Part shown: positions 36,001 through 44,116 of the stretch, one piece after another
How the letters are laid out: every line of letters starts with the position of its first letter
How positions within the stretch are numbered: the first letter of the stretch is position 1
Assembly: GCA_029558435.1 (NCBI GenBank)
Contig: JAKQEZ010000075.1
Span: forward strand, 1 to 62,673
Direction of reading: 5' to 3'
Source of the DNA: Bacteroidota bacterium
GTDB taxonomy: Bacteria; Bacteroidota; Bacteroidia; Flavobacteriales; Crocinitomicaceae
DNA: 62,673 bases
Program-made: the position numbers and the translations under genes
Notes under the pieces: model-generated
What the model was told of the DNA's origin: nothing
Database searches by the model: none
Seen by the model: only the letters and a program-made list of their open reading frames with translations

Positions 36001-37343
36001 ATTAGATGATAGTTTTTATCAAACTTGTACAACCCTTTTTTTCTAACAGCGATATACAAATCGGTATTATGAACAACAATGTGGTTAATAGGCCCTTCGG
36101 GTAGAATAGGTAGTTTTTTTAATTCATTTGTTTGCTCAATGTATTCATAAACACCATTGTTAGTTCCAATTAATAAAGTGTTTTTAAAATATGTAGAGGA
36201 GTAACTTTGAAAATCATATTTTTTTAAAGGACCATTGAGATAATTACCAACAAATGTTTCATGATCCATAGTGGAATAAATGATGTTTTTGTTGTCTTGG
36301 GTAAAATCAATTAACCCAATGCGTTCACTCAAATAGTTAGGGAGGTATTCAATTTTTGTAAAAGGTTGTTTGCTCACTCGAATAAGCCCTGTAAAATAAG
36401 ATCCTATCCAATAATCGCCATAATAATCAGAAATGATTGTTTTTGCAGCAATGTTTTGTAAACTTGTATTCTGGATTTTTTTTTCGACATTCCCGTTAGA
36501 AATCTCGTAGATGCGACCAAGTTTGGTAATCGCTGTAAAACATTTTTTTACTTTGTTATAGGTTGCGCTAATGACTTCTGAATCGAAATTACTACCAGTT
36601 AACAGCTTAATTTTTGAATTGTAAATTCCATCCTCATTAAGTAAAACTAATAAAGATATGTTATCTTTGAAATTAAAGAAATAGAGTAGTCCATTTGCAT
36701 AATAACCAAAATTGACATTTTTTATTCCCTCATCAGTAGTATTAAAATAGGTGTTTAAGTCAACTATTTTTTTAGATTTATTGGAATAAATGAAATTTCC
36801 AATTGTAGTTAAATAGATTAAACCATTTGGAGTTTTAATGGTTTGATAAATTGAAATGTCCTTTTTAAAACTATAAATCTTTGATTGTGTTTTTTTATCT
36901 ATATCATACCGATACAGCTCATTGTTGTTGATATACAGCAATTCATTGTTGAACAGAGCAAGACTAATAAAGTTTTTTACAGAATTGGAAGATACAATTT
37001 CGTGCAATGATTTTTGTGCATCAATTTTATAAATTCCTCTGTATCTTGATGCAAAGTAGATTGCATTTTTATTAATTTCAACAGCACTTACTTGGTGGTT
37101 GTTGTTAATGTTTTGTTGAATTAAACTTTTAAATTCATAGCCATCAAACTCAATAATTCCACTTCCTTCAGTTCCTATTATGATACCCCCATCAGAATTT
37201 TCGGTTAAAGTGGTAATTGAAACATTTTGCAATCCATCTTTATGGGTATAATTACTGTAATGATATTCTTGACCGTATAATAGATATATACTTGATTTTA
37301 AGGTGATTAACAATAAAGTGATATAGTGCAAGAATGTTTTCAT
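33084..37343 (-). CDS. beta-propeller / membrane / PAS / SpoIIE-phosphatase sensor
   Basis: A 1419-residue multi-domain signalling protein. After a signal/anchor come two-component-regulator propeller repeats (about residues 30-635; motifs such as GDYWIGSYFTGLIRV and GNLYIGTNNGINVL), then a Y_Y_Y-like Ig domain (about 640-715). About eight membrane segments follow (722-742 and 758-914), then two PAS domains (about 925-1027 and 1031-1150). The C-terminal PP2C/SpoIIE phosphatase (about 1165-1411) has metal sites KDIVSGDFYW, VAVGDGTGHGVPGAFMS and MFTDGYYDQFGG. Output is therefore probably Ser/Thr dephosphorylation, not histidine phosphotransfer. Start at ATG 37343; an upstream TTG adds only three residues. 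Confidence 0.88.
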   Translation of the reverse strand: MKTFLHYITLLLITLKSSIYLLYGQEYHYSNYTHKDGLQNVSITTLTENSDGGIIIGTEGSGIIEFDGYEFKSLIQQNINNNHQVSAVEINKNAIYFASRYRGIYKIDAQKSLHEIVSSNSVKNFISLALFNNELLYINNNELYRYDIDKKTQSKIYSFKKDISIYQTIKTPNGLIYLTTIGNFIYSNKSKKIVDLNTYFNTTDEGIKNVNFGYYANGLLYFFNFKDNISLLVLLNEDGIYNSKIKLLTGSNFDSEVISATYNKVKKCFTAITKLGRIYEISNGNVEKKIQNTSLQNIAAKTIISDYYGDYWIGSYFTGLIRVSKQPFTKIEYLPNYLSERIGLIDFTQDNKNIIYSTMDHETFVGNYLNGPLKKYDFQSYSSTYFKNTLLIGTNNGVYEYIEQTNELKKLPILPEGPINHIVVHNTDLYIAVRKKGLYKFDKNYHLIQHFEPTHSAPSIIYTSQIDGDIIYFGTSQGIKKLDTKNNLFSSIDTKGLGEYCGLSITDVFGTKWFALDFGLLGISKKGEKYVINDPEILSSFLFYSLNTDSFGNLYIGTNNGINVLKVNDEGKVLSHQIYTAKNGFGGYEPHMRSSFQTPNFAFIGTLEGIWKINFNLLQGLTPPQTPIINIKESIDPNNPSTISIQFISKNPKIKSVYYTYRIVNNNSQWSALSLENEFNLSDLKNGDYSIEVKATYDGVYFSDIGVKSFHINQTVLQSKILIYLLISFIVIVNILFFLKAKKNDPYEVLSTSETIAFSKHAPSIILLGLIMHIVLRIILPLLSTKYEMDPIISIPMAIFLAIFTVLSRWYKRNNNTKRLADVLKWAYCTFMLYGIFNFYISEAHILYAFFIVLVNSIAHIIFDKTKYIILYTSVFLITMTLAILYTKNIEFDRFTLMIPIVISSILTIFLHVVKQSSIQQLSFISSIINKSNIIALALNKDGNLKYISNNISNYIDCSTEALIDQPISKLNDFIVSDSARQINITKDFVDGKDVLTPMKNINNDITWIEWSCKEFAKGVRVLIGQDVTEKLKIQNTYEILVENAEDLIFQINMNGDFKFLNERFNNYLPYNKNSLINKNIKTLIPNDYHLIVDDFFNSFNENDNRVSYIELPIYNSDNQLEWFGLYLTKLYSEETNELVEYLVVGRNITEKLKQDKLIATQQANITSSINYAQKIQLNLLPAVDKMKGCFSEQMVYYKPKDIVSGDFYWCKQVDDYIIVAVGDGTGHGVPGAFMSILGINLLNSIVLEKNIYDPGRILDELDIRLKQMLQEGKKQRIRDGIEITICAFNPINGTIDYSCAGSKILIHDGVSISIRKGDSKHVGDEQPDFTNYITHHYEIAKETTIYMFTDGYYDQFGGFLQKKYTIRRLLDLFTQNISLPLSEQREIVDTEFIDWKGENEQTDDITIVGLRILPPKNN

Positions 37344-37378
37344 GACTACCAAGATAAGAAAAAAATAATAACTTTAAA

Positions 37379-38536
37379 CTAAGCAATTACTTTAACTGAA
37401 TTTATTAGTTTTTTGGCTGTTAATTTAGCATCTTGTAGACTATTCAAGGCAATAGTGATGTGTCCCATTTTTCGATGCGGTTTTGTTGTAGTTTTACCAT
37501 ATAAGTGAATAAACACTCCTTTTTGTTGCATTGCATCTTTAATTCCAAGATATTTGGCTGGACCAGAAAATCCTTCTTCACCTAAAAGATTGATCATTAC
37601 ACCTGGAGAGATACTGTCTGTATTACCTAAAGGTAAATTGAGAACTGCCCTAAAATGTTGTTCAAATTGCGAGGTATTGTTGCACTCAATGGTGTGATGA
37701 CCACTATTATGTGGGCGAGGGGCAATTTCATTGATTAGCAATTCGCCATTTTCTAACAAGAAAAATTCTACCGCTAAAATGCCTATCATATCCAATTTAT
37801 TGATGATGTCAATTGCAATTTTTTGAGCTTTTTTGTCAATGGTTTCACTAATATCTGCAGGTGCAAATAAAAATTCAACTAGATTTAATTGAGGACTAAA
37901 CTCACATTCTACGGTTGGATATGCAATTGTTTCGTTGTTTTCGTTGCGAGCAACTATTACGGCTAATTCTTTTGCAAACGGAACGAATTGTTCAAGTATT
38001 CCAGGCGCGTCAAATCCTTTGCTAATATCTTCCTTGGATTGAAGAAGGCAAACACCTTTTCCATCATATCCGCCAGTTCGTAATTTATTGGCAGCTGGCA
38101 AGAAGTTGGCATTTGTTTCAATGTCCTTTTGATTGTTTACCAAAATAAATGGTGCTGTCGGAAGATTGTTGTCTAAGTAAAATTGTTTTTGAAGTCCTTT
38201 GTCTTTAATGATTTTTAAAACTCGTGGTTGAGGAAAAATTTTTTTTCCTTGTTTTTCTAACTCTTCTAAGGCTTCAATGTTTACATTTTCAATTTCAACG
38301 GTGATTACATCTTTATCGCTTCCAAAATCAAGAACAGATTGATAGTCGGTAATAGAACCATGTGTGAAACTTGTTGCAATCGTACTACAAGGTGCATTTT
38401 TATCACCATCCATTACATGAACTTCAATATTGTAAGAAATTGCTTCTTGAATCATCATTCTTCCCAACTGACCTCCACCAAGTAAGCCCAACTTTTTTGA
38501 TTGAGCATCGAATAAATTAGAATCTGCATTAACCAT
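37379..38536 (-). CDS. purK: 5-(carboxyamino)imidazole ribonucleotide synthase
   Basis: A 385-residue ATP-grasp enzyme that carboxylates AIR to N5-CAIR in purine synthesis. KKLGLLGGGQLGRMMIQEA, FPQPRVLKIIKDKGLQKQF, LRTGGYDGKGVCLLQ and the metal-binding INEIAPRPHNSGHHTIE are classical. I use ATG 38536, with a -7 element ending four bases upstream. A longer TTG start at 38551 would overlap that element. Divergent from hpt-adk. Confidence 0.94.
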   Translation of the reverse strand: MVNADSNLFDAQSKKLGLLGGGQLGRMMIQEAISYNIEVHVMDGDKNAPCSTIATSFTHGSITDYQSVLDFGSDKDVITVEIENVNIEALEELEKQGKKIFPQPRVLKIIKDKGLQKQFYLDNNLPTAPFILVNNQKDIETNANFLPAANKLRTGGYDGKGVCLLQSKEDISKGFDAPGILEQFVPFAKELAVIVARNENNETIAYPTVECEFSPQLNLVEFLFAPADISETIDKKAQKIAIDIINKLDMIGILAVEFFLLENGELLINEIAPRPHNSGHHTIECNNTSQFEQHFRAVLNLPLGNTDSISPGVMINLLGEEGFSGPAKYLGIKDAMQQKGVFIHLYGKTTTKPHRKMGHITIALNSLQDAKLTAKKLINSVKVIA

Positions 38537-38540
38537 GAAG

Positions 38541-38548
38541 CAAAGATA
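38541..38548 (-). promoter_or_regulatory. candidate -7 element (TATCTTTG, minus strand), near-leaderless purK
   Basis: CAAAGATA on the plus strand. Four bases separate its inner edge from the purK ATG (38536). Confidence 0.55.
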
Positions 38549-38611
38549 CAAGATGATTTATACTTTGGAAAAGGTTCTTGAAGTTTTTGGCTGAAAATTT
38601 TAAAAAATTGC

Positions 38612-38619
38612 TACATTTG
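38612..38619 (+). promoter_or_regulatory. candidate -7 element (TACATTTG) for hpt-adk
   Basis: Matches TAnnTTTG, 16 bases before the ATG at 38636. TTTTGG at 38585-38590 is at suitable distance for a -33 element. Confidence 0.65.
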
Positions 38620-38635
38620 CATACCGTTGATAAAA

Positions 38636-39175
38636 ATGAGTAGTATAATTCAAATAAAAGATAAGCAATTTAAGCCGTTTTTAAGCGAGTTGGAGATTGC
38701 TAATGCAATTCAAAATATAGCACAACAAGTTAATCGTGACTATAATAACGAAGAAGTTGTTTTTGTAGCTATTTTGAATGGTGCTTTTATGTTTGCCTCT
38801 GATTTTATCAAAAACATTTCGCTTAATTGTGAAATTACTTTTGTAAAGGTTAGTTCCTATATTGGAACGGAATCGAGTGGAAGGGTAGATGAAATTATTG
38901 GGTTGACCAAAGAGTTGAAAGGAAAAAATGTTGTAATTTTAGAAGATATTGTTGATACTGGAATTACAATTGATAAGGTGTATAAATTGTTGGAGATGCA
39001 AGAACCTAAATCTTTAAAAATTTGCACATTATTATATAAAAAAGAAGCGCATAAAGGAAAAAACATTCCTGATTATGTTGCTTTTGAAATTGAAAATAAA
39101 TTTGTAGTTGGGTATGGACTTGACTATGATGAAGCAGGAAGAAATTTGAAAGAAATCTTTCAAGTAAACGAATAA
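38636..39175 (+). CDS. hpt: hypoxanthine phosphoribosyltransferase
   Basis: A 179-residue purine-salvage enzyme making IMP/GMP from base and PRPP. The PRPP motif VVILEDIVDTGITIDKVYKL, the preceding VAILNGAFMFASDFI and the flexible loop VSSYIGTESSGRVDEI are present. ATG 38636 (MSSIIQIKDKQF) is chosen over an in-frame TTG at 38627. Twelve bases before adk, hence one transcript for salvage and nucleotide interconversion. Confidence 0.94.
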   Translation: MSSIIQIKDKQFKPFLSELEIANAIQNIAQQVNRDYNNEEVVFVAILNGAFMFASDFIKNISLNCEITFVKVSSYIGTESSGRVDEIIGLTKELKGKNVVILEDIVDTGITIDKVYKLLEMQEPKSLKICTLLYKKEAHKGKNIPDYVAFEIENKFVVGYGLDYDEAGRNLKEIFQVNE

Positions 39176-39187
39176 AAAAAAGCAAGT

Positions 39188-39760
39188 ATGTTAAACATCG
39201 TGTTATTTGGACCTCCGGGTGCAGGAAAAGGAACTCAATCGGAGCGAATTATTGAAAAATATGGGTTGAAACATTTGTCAACAGGAGATATTTTTAGAGC
39301 AAATATTAAAGGAGAAACAGAATTGGGCTTATTGGCAAAAAGCTACATTGATAAAGGTCAATTGGTGCCAGACGAAGTAACCATTAATATGATTAAGTCG
39401 GAATTTAAAAAATTTGCAAATGCAAAAGGATTTATTTTTGACGGTTTTCCGCGTACGAATGCACAAGCAATTGCTTTAGATGAGTTTTTAACTTCGGAAA
39501 ATACTTCCATTAGTGGAATGGTGGCTTTGGACGTAGAAGAAAATGAATTGAAAGAGCGCTTGAAAAAGAGAGCAGAAGTGAGTGGAAGAACGGATGACGC
39601 TAATCCAGAGGTTATTCAAAACAGAATTAATGTGTACAAGGCAGAAACTTTACCTGTAAAAGAATATTACCAAAAACAAGGTAAATATGCTGAAATTAAT
39701 GGAATAGGTAGTTTGGATGAAGTTACCGAAAGATTGTTTAAGGCAATTGATGCTTTGTAG
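39188..39760 (+). CDS. adk: adenylate kinase
   Basis: A 190-residue kinase interconverting AMP, ADP and ATP. P-loop FGPPGAGKGTQSERI at the N-terminus, LKHLSTGDIFRANI, DGFPRTNAQA and the RAEVSGRTDDANPEVIQNRI segment. Short form without the zinc-type LID insertion, as is usual in this phylum. A strong terminator follows. Confidence 0.95.
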   Translation: MLNIVLFGPPGAGKGTQSERIIEKYGLKHLSTGDIFRANIKGETELGLLAKSYIDKGQLVPDEVTINMIKSEFKKFANAKGFIFDGFPRTNAQAIALDEFLTSENTSISGMVALDVEENELKERLKKRAEVSGRTDDANPEVIQNRINVYKAETLPVKEYYQKQGKYAEINGIGSLDEVTERLFKAIDAL

Positions 39761-39784
39761 AAATAAGATAAGATAAAGTGAATG

Positions 39785-39815
39785 AGCTACTTCAATTTTG
39801 AAGTAGCTTTTTTTT
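39785..39815 (+). terminator. rho-independent terminator after adk
   Basis: Arms AGCTACTTC (39785-39793) and GAAGTAGCT (39800-39808), AATTTT loop, then T run to 39815. Confidence 0.85.
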
Positions 39816-39885
39816 ATTGAAATATTTTGTAATTGGTTTGCAATTGTTCAATGGCAAATGGCGTTGTTAATTGCATATTGGGTAA

Positions 39886-39919
39886 AACAAAAAGGGATTG
39901 CTCATCTGAACAATCCCTT
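39886..39919 (-). terminator. rho-independent terminator after the OmpA-family gene
   Basis: Arms AAGGGATTG (39892-39900) and CAATCCCTT (39911-39919); on the minus strand the hairpin is followed by a T run. It ends the 39940-41130 transcript. Confidence 0.75.
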
Positions 39920-39939
39920 CGGTATAAAATTTTAGAATT

Positions 39940-41130
39940 TTATCTGATTTTAAACTCTACACGTCTGTTTTTAGCTTGCATTGTATCTTCGTCATCCGAA
40001 CTAACAATTTCCGAGCTTTTTTCGCTGCTACCTTGAGGTGAAGGAATTAAACGTGTTGCATTGATGCCGTTTTCTTTCAAATAATTAAAAATTGCATTCA
40101 CACGTTTTCCGTCCATTCCTGCAAAAAATGCATCGTCTTTAGCTGCTGTTTCTTCAGCTTCATCCGAGTAACCATTGATTTGAAGTTGGTTGTTTGGATT
40201 TTCTTTTAACAATTTCACCAACATTTTCAACGCTTCTTCGCCAGCTGCTGTGATGTCTGTTTTTCCAAATCCAAAATAAACGCTTAGTGCTTCTACTTTT
40301 TTATCCAACGGCAAATCTGCAGCAATGTTCAACGCTTTTTGGTAAACTGTTTTTGAGAAAGCAGCTGTTGGGTCAACTGCTCCAGCACATTCGCATGGAT
40401 TGTCTTCGTCCATCAACGTAACTGAAATATTATCCAAATAATAATAAGCTGCTGGAATAGGTGCTATTTTTGATTTAGCATCTTTTTTATTTCTTGAGTT
40501 TTTTGTGTCTTCATTATTGGTGAAGTTACCGATAGTAAAGAATTTTTCGCCACCTTCAGCTGTGTAAACACCACACACTTGATCCCATCCATAAGGTGCA
40601 TTGAATATTTTGTTGTTTTCGTTTAAGATGTGTGTTTTTTCAATGATACTTTCTTTAGCTTCTGTTCCATAAGCTTTTTTGGAGAATAAACCTCCAATTT
40701 GGTTACTTGCATACATTGATGCTTCTGCCATGGCAACGTAAAATTGCACGCAGTATTTTTCACCCTTTTTTAATGGAACTGTTAACTTGTTAGACACATA
40801 AGAACGGGGCATTTTGTTATTGTGCGAGAAAGCAACAAATCCAGCATAGTTAGAACCGTCTTTGGCATCTTCTTTACCATAAATGTTTTGCGGTGAACCA
40901 ATGTCTGGTGTTTTTTTACTTGGTAAAAATAAATCGGCTTTAGCACCTGTAGGTGAATACCAACCTGTTGCACTTTCAATTGAACCTAATTTTTTGGGGT
41001 CTTTTGCAACCGATTCAAAACTGCCGTTTGGAATTAAATTTTCATTGGTTTGCCCAAAAGCAACGGTCATTGAAAGACCAATCATTGCTAATGTGATAGA
41101 ACTTTTCATATTGTTTTTGTTGAGTTTCAT
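39940..41130 (-). CDS. OmpA-family protein with N-terminal galactose-binding-like domain
   Basis: A 396-residue exported protein. Signal peptide around SSITLAMIGLSMTVAFG; start may be 41130 or an internal ATG at 41109. The N-terminal half has NLIPNGSFESV, GWYSPTGAKADLF, EDAKDGSNYAGFVAF and VPLKKGEKYCVQFYVAMAEA, like DUF642/carbohydrate-binding-type sandwiches. The C-terminal OmpA domain, about residues 285-396, has SVYFGFGKTDIT, LQINGYSDEAEETAAKDDAF and AKNRRVEFKI for peptidoglycan anchoring. Likely a cell-surface protein fixed to the wall. Ligand unknown. Confidence 0.85.
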   Translation of the reverse strand: MKLNKNNMKSSITLAMIGLSMTVAFGQTNENLIPNGSFESVAKDPKKLGSIESATGWYSPTGAKADLFLPSKKTPDIGSPQNIYGKEDAKDGSNYAGFVAFSHNNKMPRSYVSNKLTVPLKKGEKYCVQFYVAMAEASMYASNQIGGLFSKKAYGTEAKESIIEKTHILNENNKIFNAPYGWDQVCGVYTAEGGEKFFTIGNFTNNEDTKNSRNKKDAKSKIAPIPAAYYYLDNISVTLMDEDNPCECAGAVDPTAAFSKTVYQKALNIAADLPLDKKVEALSVYFGFGKTDITAAGEEALKMLVKLLKENPNNQLQINGYSDEAEETAAKDDAFFAGMDGKRVNAIFNYLKENGINATRLIPSPQGSSEKSSEIVSSDDEDTMQAKNRRVEFKIR

Positions 41131-41172
41131 AATTTTTAAGTTTTAAACGCTTGGTTTTAATACTTCATTCAT

Positions 41173-41180
41173 CAAATATA
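41173..41180 (-). promoter_or_regulatory. candidate -7 element (TATATTTG, minus strand)
   Basis: CAAATATA on the plus strand, 42 bases upstream of ATG 41130. Confidence 0.5.
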
Positions 41181-41303
41181 CAATTAGTCTTTAATTTAAC
41201 AGTGCCAACGTTGTATTTTTTGTGAATTTTGTAATAAAATGCCAATATTTCACGAAAAACAGTTTACCAATTGGTATGCCAAACTATTTTTTATACGTTA
41301 GAA

Positions 41304-41945
41304 TTAATCGTTGTTCATTGCCTCGTCTTCAAAAGTTTCTTCTACATCAAGGAAGGTGTATTGAATTTCTAAATTGTCTACAAAATTTTGTACTTTATTG
41401 GATAAGCTGTTGGATAGTAAAACTACCTGCGTTTTTTTCTCCAAACTGTCTATGATTCTTTTTAATTCGGCTTGCTTGTTGTCTTTTAAACATTCGGCTA
41501 AATTGTCAACAATAAACAAATCTAATAATGCAGTGTTGATGCCGTTTTTAATGTATAAATCGTAAATGCGCTTCGGATTTCCAACTATAATTTCTGTTCC
41601 GTCAAAAATATCATTGCGCTGTTGAATCATGTTGCCTTTGTCGTGCGCTAAATCAACGGTAATGTCCAGTTTTCTGCAAACTTTTTTATAATCTTCAAAA
41701 CAGTGAATAGCATTTTGAGAGCTGTCAGTAACATAAATTGCTCTTGGAGAACCTTCGTATTCTTGGTTTACTTTGTTAAAAATAGCAACCATGAGAGCAG
41801 TTGACTCTTCATTAAAATTAAACGTATGAATAAAAAGATTTTTTCCTGATTTTAAAGAATTGTAAATAAATTGAGATCTTGGATTCAGTGTTTCTAAGTT
41901 GATCACTTTTAATGCATTTAGAACCTCTGGTTTTAACTTTTTCAA
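41304..41945 (-). CDS. degenerate DEAD-box-helicase-like protein
   Basis: A 213-residue protein resembling only the first RecA-like domain of DEAD-box helicases. In order: LNPRSQFIYNSLKSGKNLFI (motif Q/I region), IYVTDSSQNA (motif Ia region), FDGTEIIVGNPKRIYDLYIK (like IVVGTPGRL), LDLFIVDNLAECLKD (motif II position) and VVLLSNSLS (SAT position). The Walker A GKT is replaced by GKNLFIHTFN and DEAD by VDNL. It should not hydrolyse ATP. There is no second helicase domain. A scaffold or RNA-binding role is only inferred. Confidence 0.65.
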   Translation of the reverse strand: MKKLKPEVLNALKVINLETLNPRSQFIYNSLKSGKNLFIHTFNFNEESTALMVAIFNKVNQEYEGSPRAIYVTDSSQNAIHCFEDYKKVCRKLDITVDLAHDKGNMIQQRNDIFDGTEIIVGNPKRIYDLYIKNGINTALLDLFIVDNLAECLKDNKQAELKRIIDSLEKKTQVVLLSNSLSNKVQNFVDNLEIQYTFLDVEETFEDEAMNND

Positions 41946-42072
41946 AACGTTGTATTTTTTGGCGAATTTACAAAATATTCAATAGAACTTTGGATTTATA
42001 ACTTTAAATTTCGGTGTTATTACATGTAAGTTATTTAAAACAAGTTGTTTATGATTTTTATTAAATATTTAC

Positions 42073-42085
42073 TTAACAGTGTTAA
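42073..42085. promoter_or_regulatory. candidate TetR operator (TTAAC-AGT-GTTAA)
   Basis: A 13-bp palindrome just upstream of the efflux-operon -7 element, in the -33 region. Its position suits autorepression by the first gene of the operon. Confidence 0.45.
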
Positions 42086-42094
42086 TATTTTGAT

Positions 42095-42102
42095 TAAATT
42101 TG
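42095..42102 (+). promoter_or_regulatory. candidate -7 element (TAAATTTG), near-leaderless tetR
   Basis: Matches TAnnTTTG. Four bases separate it from the ATG at 42107. Confidence 0.6.
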
Positions 42103-42106
42103 TAGC

Positions 42107-42754
42107 ATGACACCACAAGAGCGAAAAAAAGGAAAAAAAGAAGATGTACGCAAATTGATTCTGGATGCAGCAAAAAAACTGTTTATAGAACAAGGGTATG
42201 AAGCAACATCTATGCGCAATATTGCAACGGAGATTAATTATAGTCCAACAACCATTTACTTGTATTACAAAGATAAAGGTGATATCATTTATGCTTTGCA
42301 CCAAGAGGGATTTACCATTTTAAAAATGTTGTTTATGCCCTTGGCAACCGTTGAAGCGCCTTTTGAACGTTTGAAAGCTTTGGGCAGAACCTATTTGAAC
42401 TTTGCAAAAGAATATCCGGAGTATTACGAAGTGATGTTCATGATGAAAGAACCGATGGATCATTTGGATAAAACGGCCAATGAAGAGCTGTGGGAAGGAG
42501 GAAAAGAAATGTTTGGATTTATTATTTCAACCATTGTTGAATGCCAAGAAAAAGGTTTTTTCTCAAAAGACAATCCGCATTACATTGCCTTGCAAGCGTG
42601 GGCAATGGTGCATGGATTATGTTCGTTGTATTTAACAACACGAATTCACAAAATTGGAATGGAAAACGAGGCAGCATTATCGGCCGATGCATTGTTGGAT
42701 AATGCCTATAAATCGTTTGTATCTTTTATAGAATCTAAAAAAATGAATGTATGA
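42107..42754 (+). CDS. TetR/AcrR family regulator
   Basis: A 215-residue repressor. Helix-turn-helix in residues about 10-55: VRKLILDAAKKLFIEQGYEA, TSMRNIATEINYSPTTIYLY, YKDKGDIIYAL. The C-terminal ligand domain contains YLNFAKEYPEYYEVMFMM. First gene of a tetR-tolC-MFP-RND operon; stop and tolC start overlap as ATGA. It probably represses its own operon and releases on binding a pump substrate. A palindrome lies in the promoter. Confidence 0.9.
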   Translation: MTPQERKKGKKEDVRKLILDAAKKLFIEQGYEATSMRNIATEINYSPTTIYLYYKDKGDIIYALHQEGFTILKMLFMPLATVEAPFERLKALGRTYLNFAKEYPEYYEVMFMMKEPMDHLDKTANEELWEGGKEMFGFIISTIVECQEKGFFSKDNPHYIALQAWAMVHGLCSLYLTTRIHKIGMENEAALSADALLDNAYKSFVSFIESKKMNV

Positions 42755-44103
42755 AAAATAGAATAATGCTTGTATTTTTTGCACTTGGCTTTTGGTTAAC
42801 ATCGTTTGGTCAAAACACCAGTCAATTGGATCAATACATAGAGCAAGGATTGAAAAGCAATTTGGTGGTTCAGCAACGTTCGTTATCGCTCGAAAATGCA
42901 CTCAATGCGTTGAAGCAAGCACGTGGATTGTTTTTGCCAACGTTTGATTTTCAGGCGCAATACCTTTCGGCAGAAGGTGGACGTTATACAGAATTGCCCT
43001 TGGGTGATTTTTTAAATCCCATTTTTAATACTGTAAATGGTTTGATGGGAGCGCCACTATTGCCCGAGGTTAAAAATGAACGCATCAATTTCTTGCCTAA
43101 TAATTATTACGATGCGCGTTTTCGTTTGTCAGTGCCTATTTTGAATACGGATATCATTCACAACAATTCAATTAGCAAAAAACAATTGGCCATAAAAGAA
43201 AACGAGTTGGAAATTTATGAGCGTGAATTGGTCAAGGAAATTAAAGTGGCTTATTATCACTATTTAGCTGCTGTAAAAGCGCAACAGGTTTACCACAATT
43301 CGTTGACAATTGCAGAAGAAAGCAAGCGAGTGAATGAAAAATTAGTGCAAGCTGGAAATGGTTTGCCTGCCTATATTTTGCGTTCTGAAAGCGAAATTGA
43401 ACAAATAAAATCGCAACTAAAAACGGTGGAATTGCAAGCTAATTCGCTTCAACGTTACTTCAATGCGTTGCTCAATCGCGAAGAAAATGCTGAAATTATT
43501 GTTGAAAATTCAGAATCCATTATTCCTTTTGTGGATAAAGCAGAATTGACAGCTCAAAATAGAGAAGAACTCAATTCGTTGCAATTGGCTGTGGCTTTGC
43601 GTCAAGATCTTGTAAAAATGAAAAAACATGCTTTTGTTCCAACCTTGGGTGGGTTTTTAGACTTAGGTTCACAAGCCGAGGATTTTAAATTTAACGATAA
43701 ATCAATGTATTACATGGTTGGTTTGCAACTTAATATTCCAATTTTTCAGGGCAATAGAAATAATTTGAAAATCAAAGAAGCTAAAAACGAATTGGAAATT
43801 GCAAAATTGCAAGAAGCATCGGTGGCGCAACAATTAGAAGTGGCTGTAAACAATGCATACAACGAAGTGTTGACAGAAAAATCAAAATACGAATCGTCGC
43901 TCAAGCAATTGGAAATGGCAGAAACCTATCATCGTTTGATTGAAAAAGGGTATGCAGCAGGCACCAATACGTATTTGGAAAGCATTGACGCACGCTCGCA
44001 ATTGTCGTCGGCAAAATTAGCAACCAATATTAATTATTACCAATTTCTTGCAGCATTGGCAAGGTTGGAAAGAGAAACAGCATCGTATCCATTAACAAAA
44101 TAG
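42751..44103 (+). CDS. TolC-family outer membrane efflux protein
   Basis: A 450-residue outer-membrane channel. Signal peptide MKNRIMLVFFALGFWLTSFG. Two OEP repeats rich in coiled-coil heptads are seen: first SLENALNALKQARGLFLPTF, second near VALRQDLVKMKKHAFVPTLG and QLNIPIFQGNRNNLKIKEAK. It provides the exit duct for the pump encoded downstream. It overlaps tetR by 4 bases and is 13 bases before the adaptor gene. Confidence 0.92.
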   Translation: MKNRIMLVFFALGFWLTSFGQNTSQLDQYIEQGLKSNLVVQQRSLSLENALNALKQARGLFLPTFDFQAQYLSAEGGRYTELPLGDFLNPIFNTVNGLMGAPLLPEVKNERINFLPNNYYDARFRLSVPILNTDIIHNNSISKKQLAIKENELEIYERELVKEIKVAYYHYLAAVKAQQVYHNSLTIAEESKRVNEKLVQAGNGLPAYILRSESEIEQIKSQLKTVELQANSLQRYFNALLNREENAEIIVENSESIIPFVDKAELTAQNREELNSLQLAVALRQDLVKMKKHAFVPTLGGFLDLGSQAEDFKFNDKSMYYMVGLQLNIPIFQGNRNNLKIKEAKNELEIAKLQEASVAQQLEVAVNNAYNEVLTEKSKYESSLKQLEMAETYHRLIEKGYAAGTNTYLESIDARSQLSSAKLATNINYYQFLAALARLERETASYPLTK

Positions 44104-44116
44104 AAAATTAGCAATT

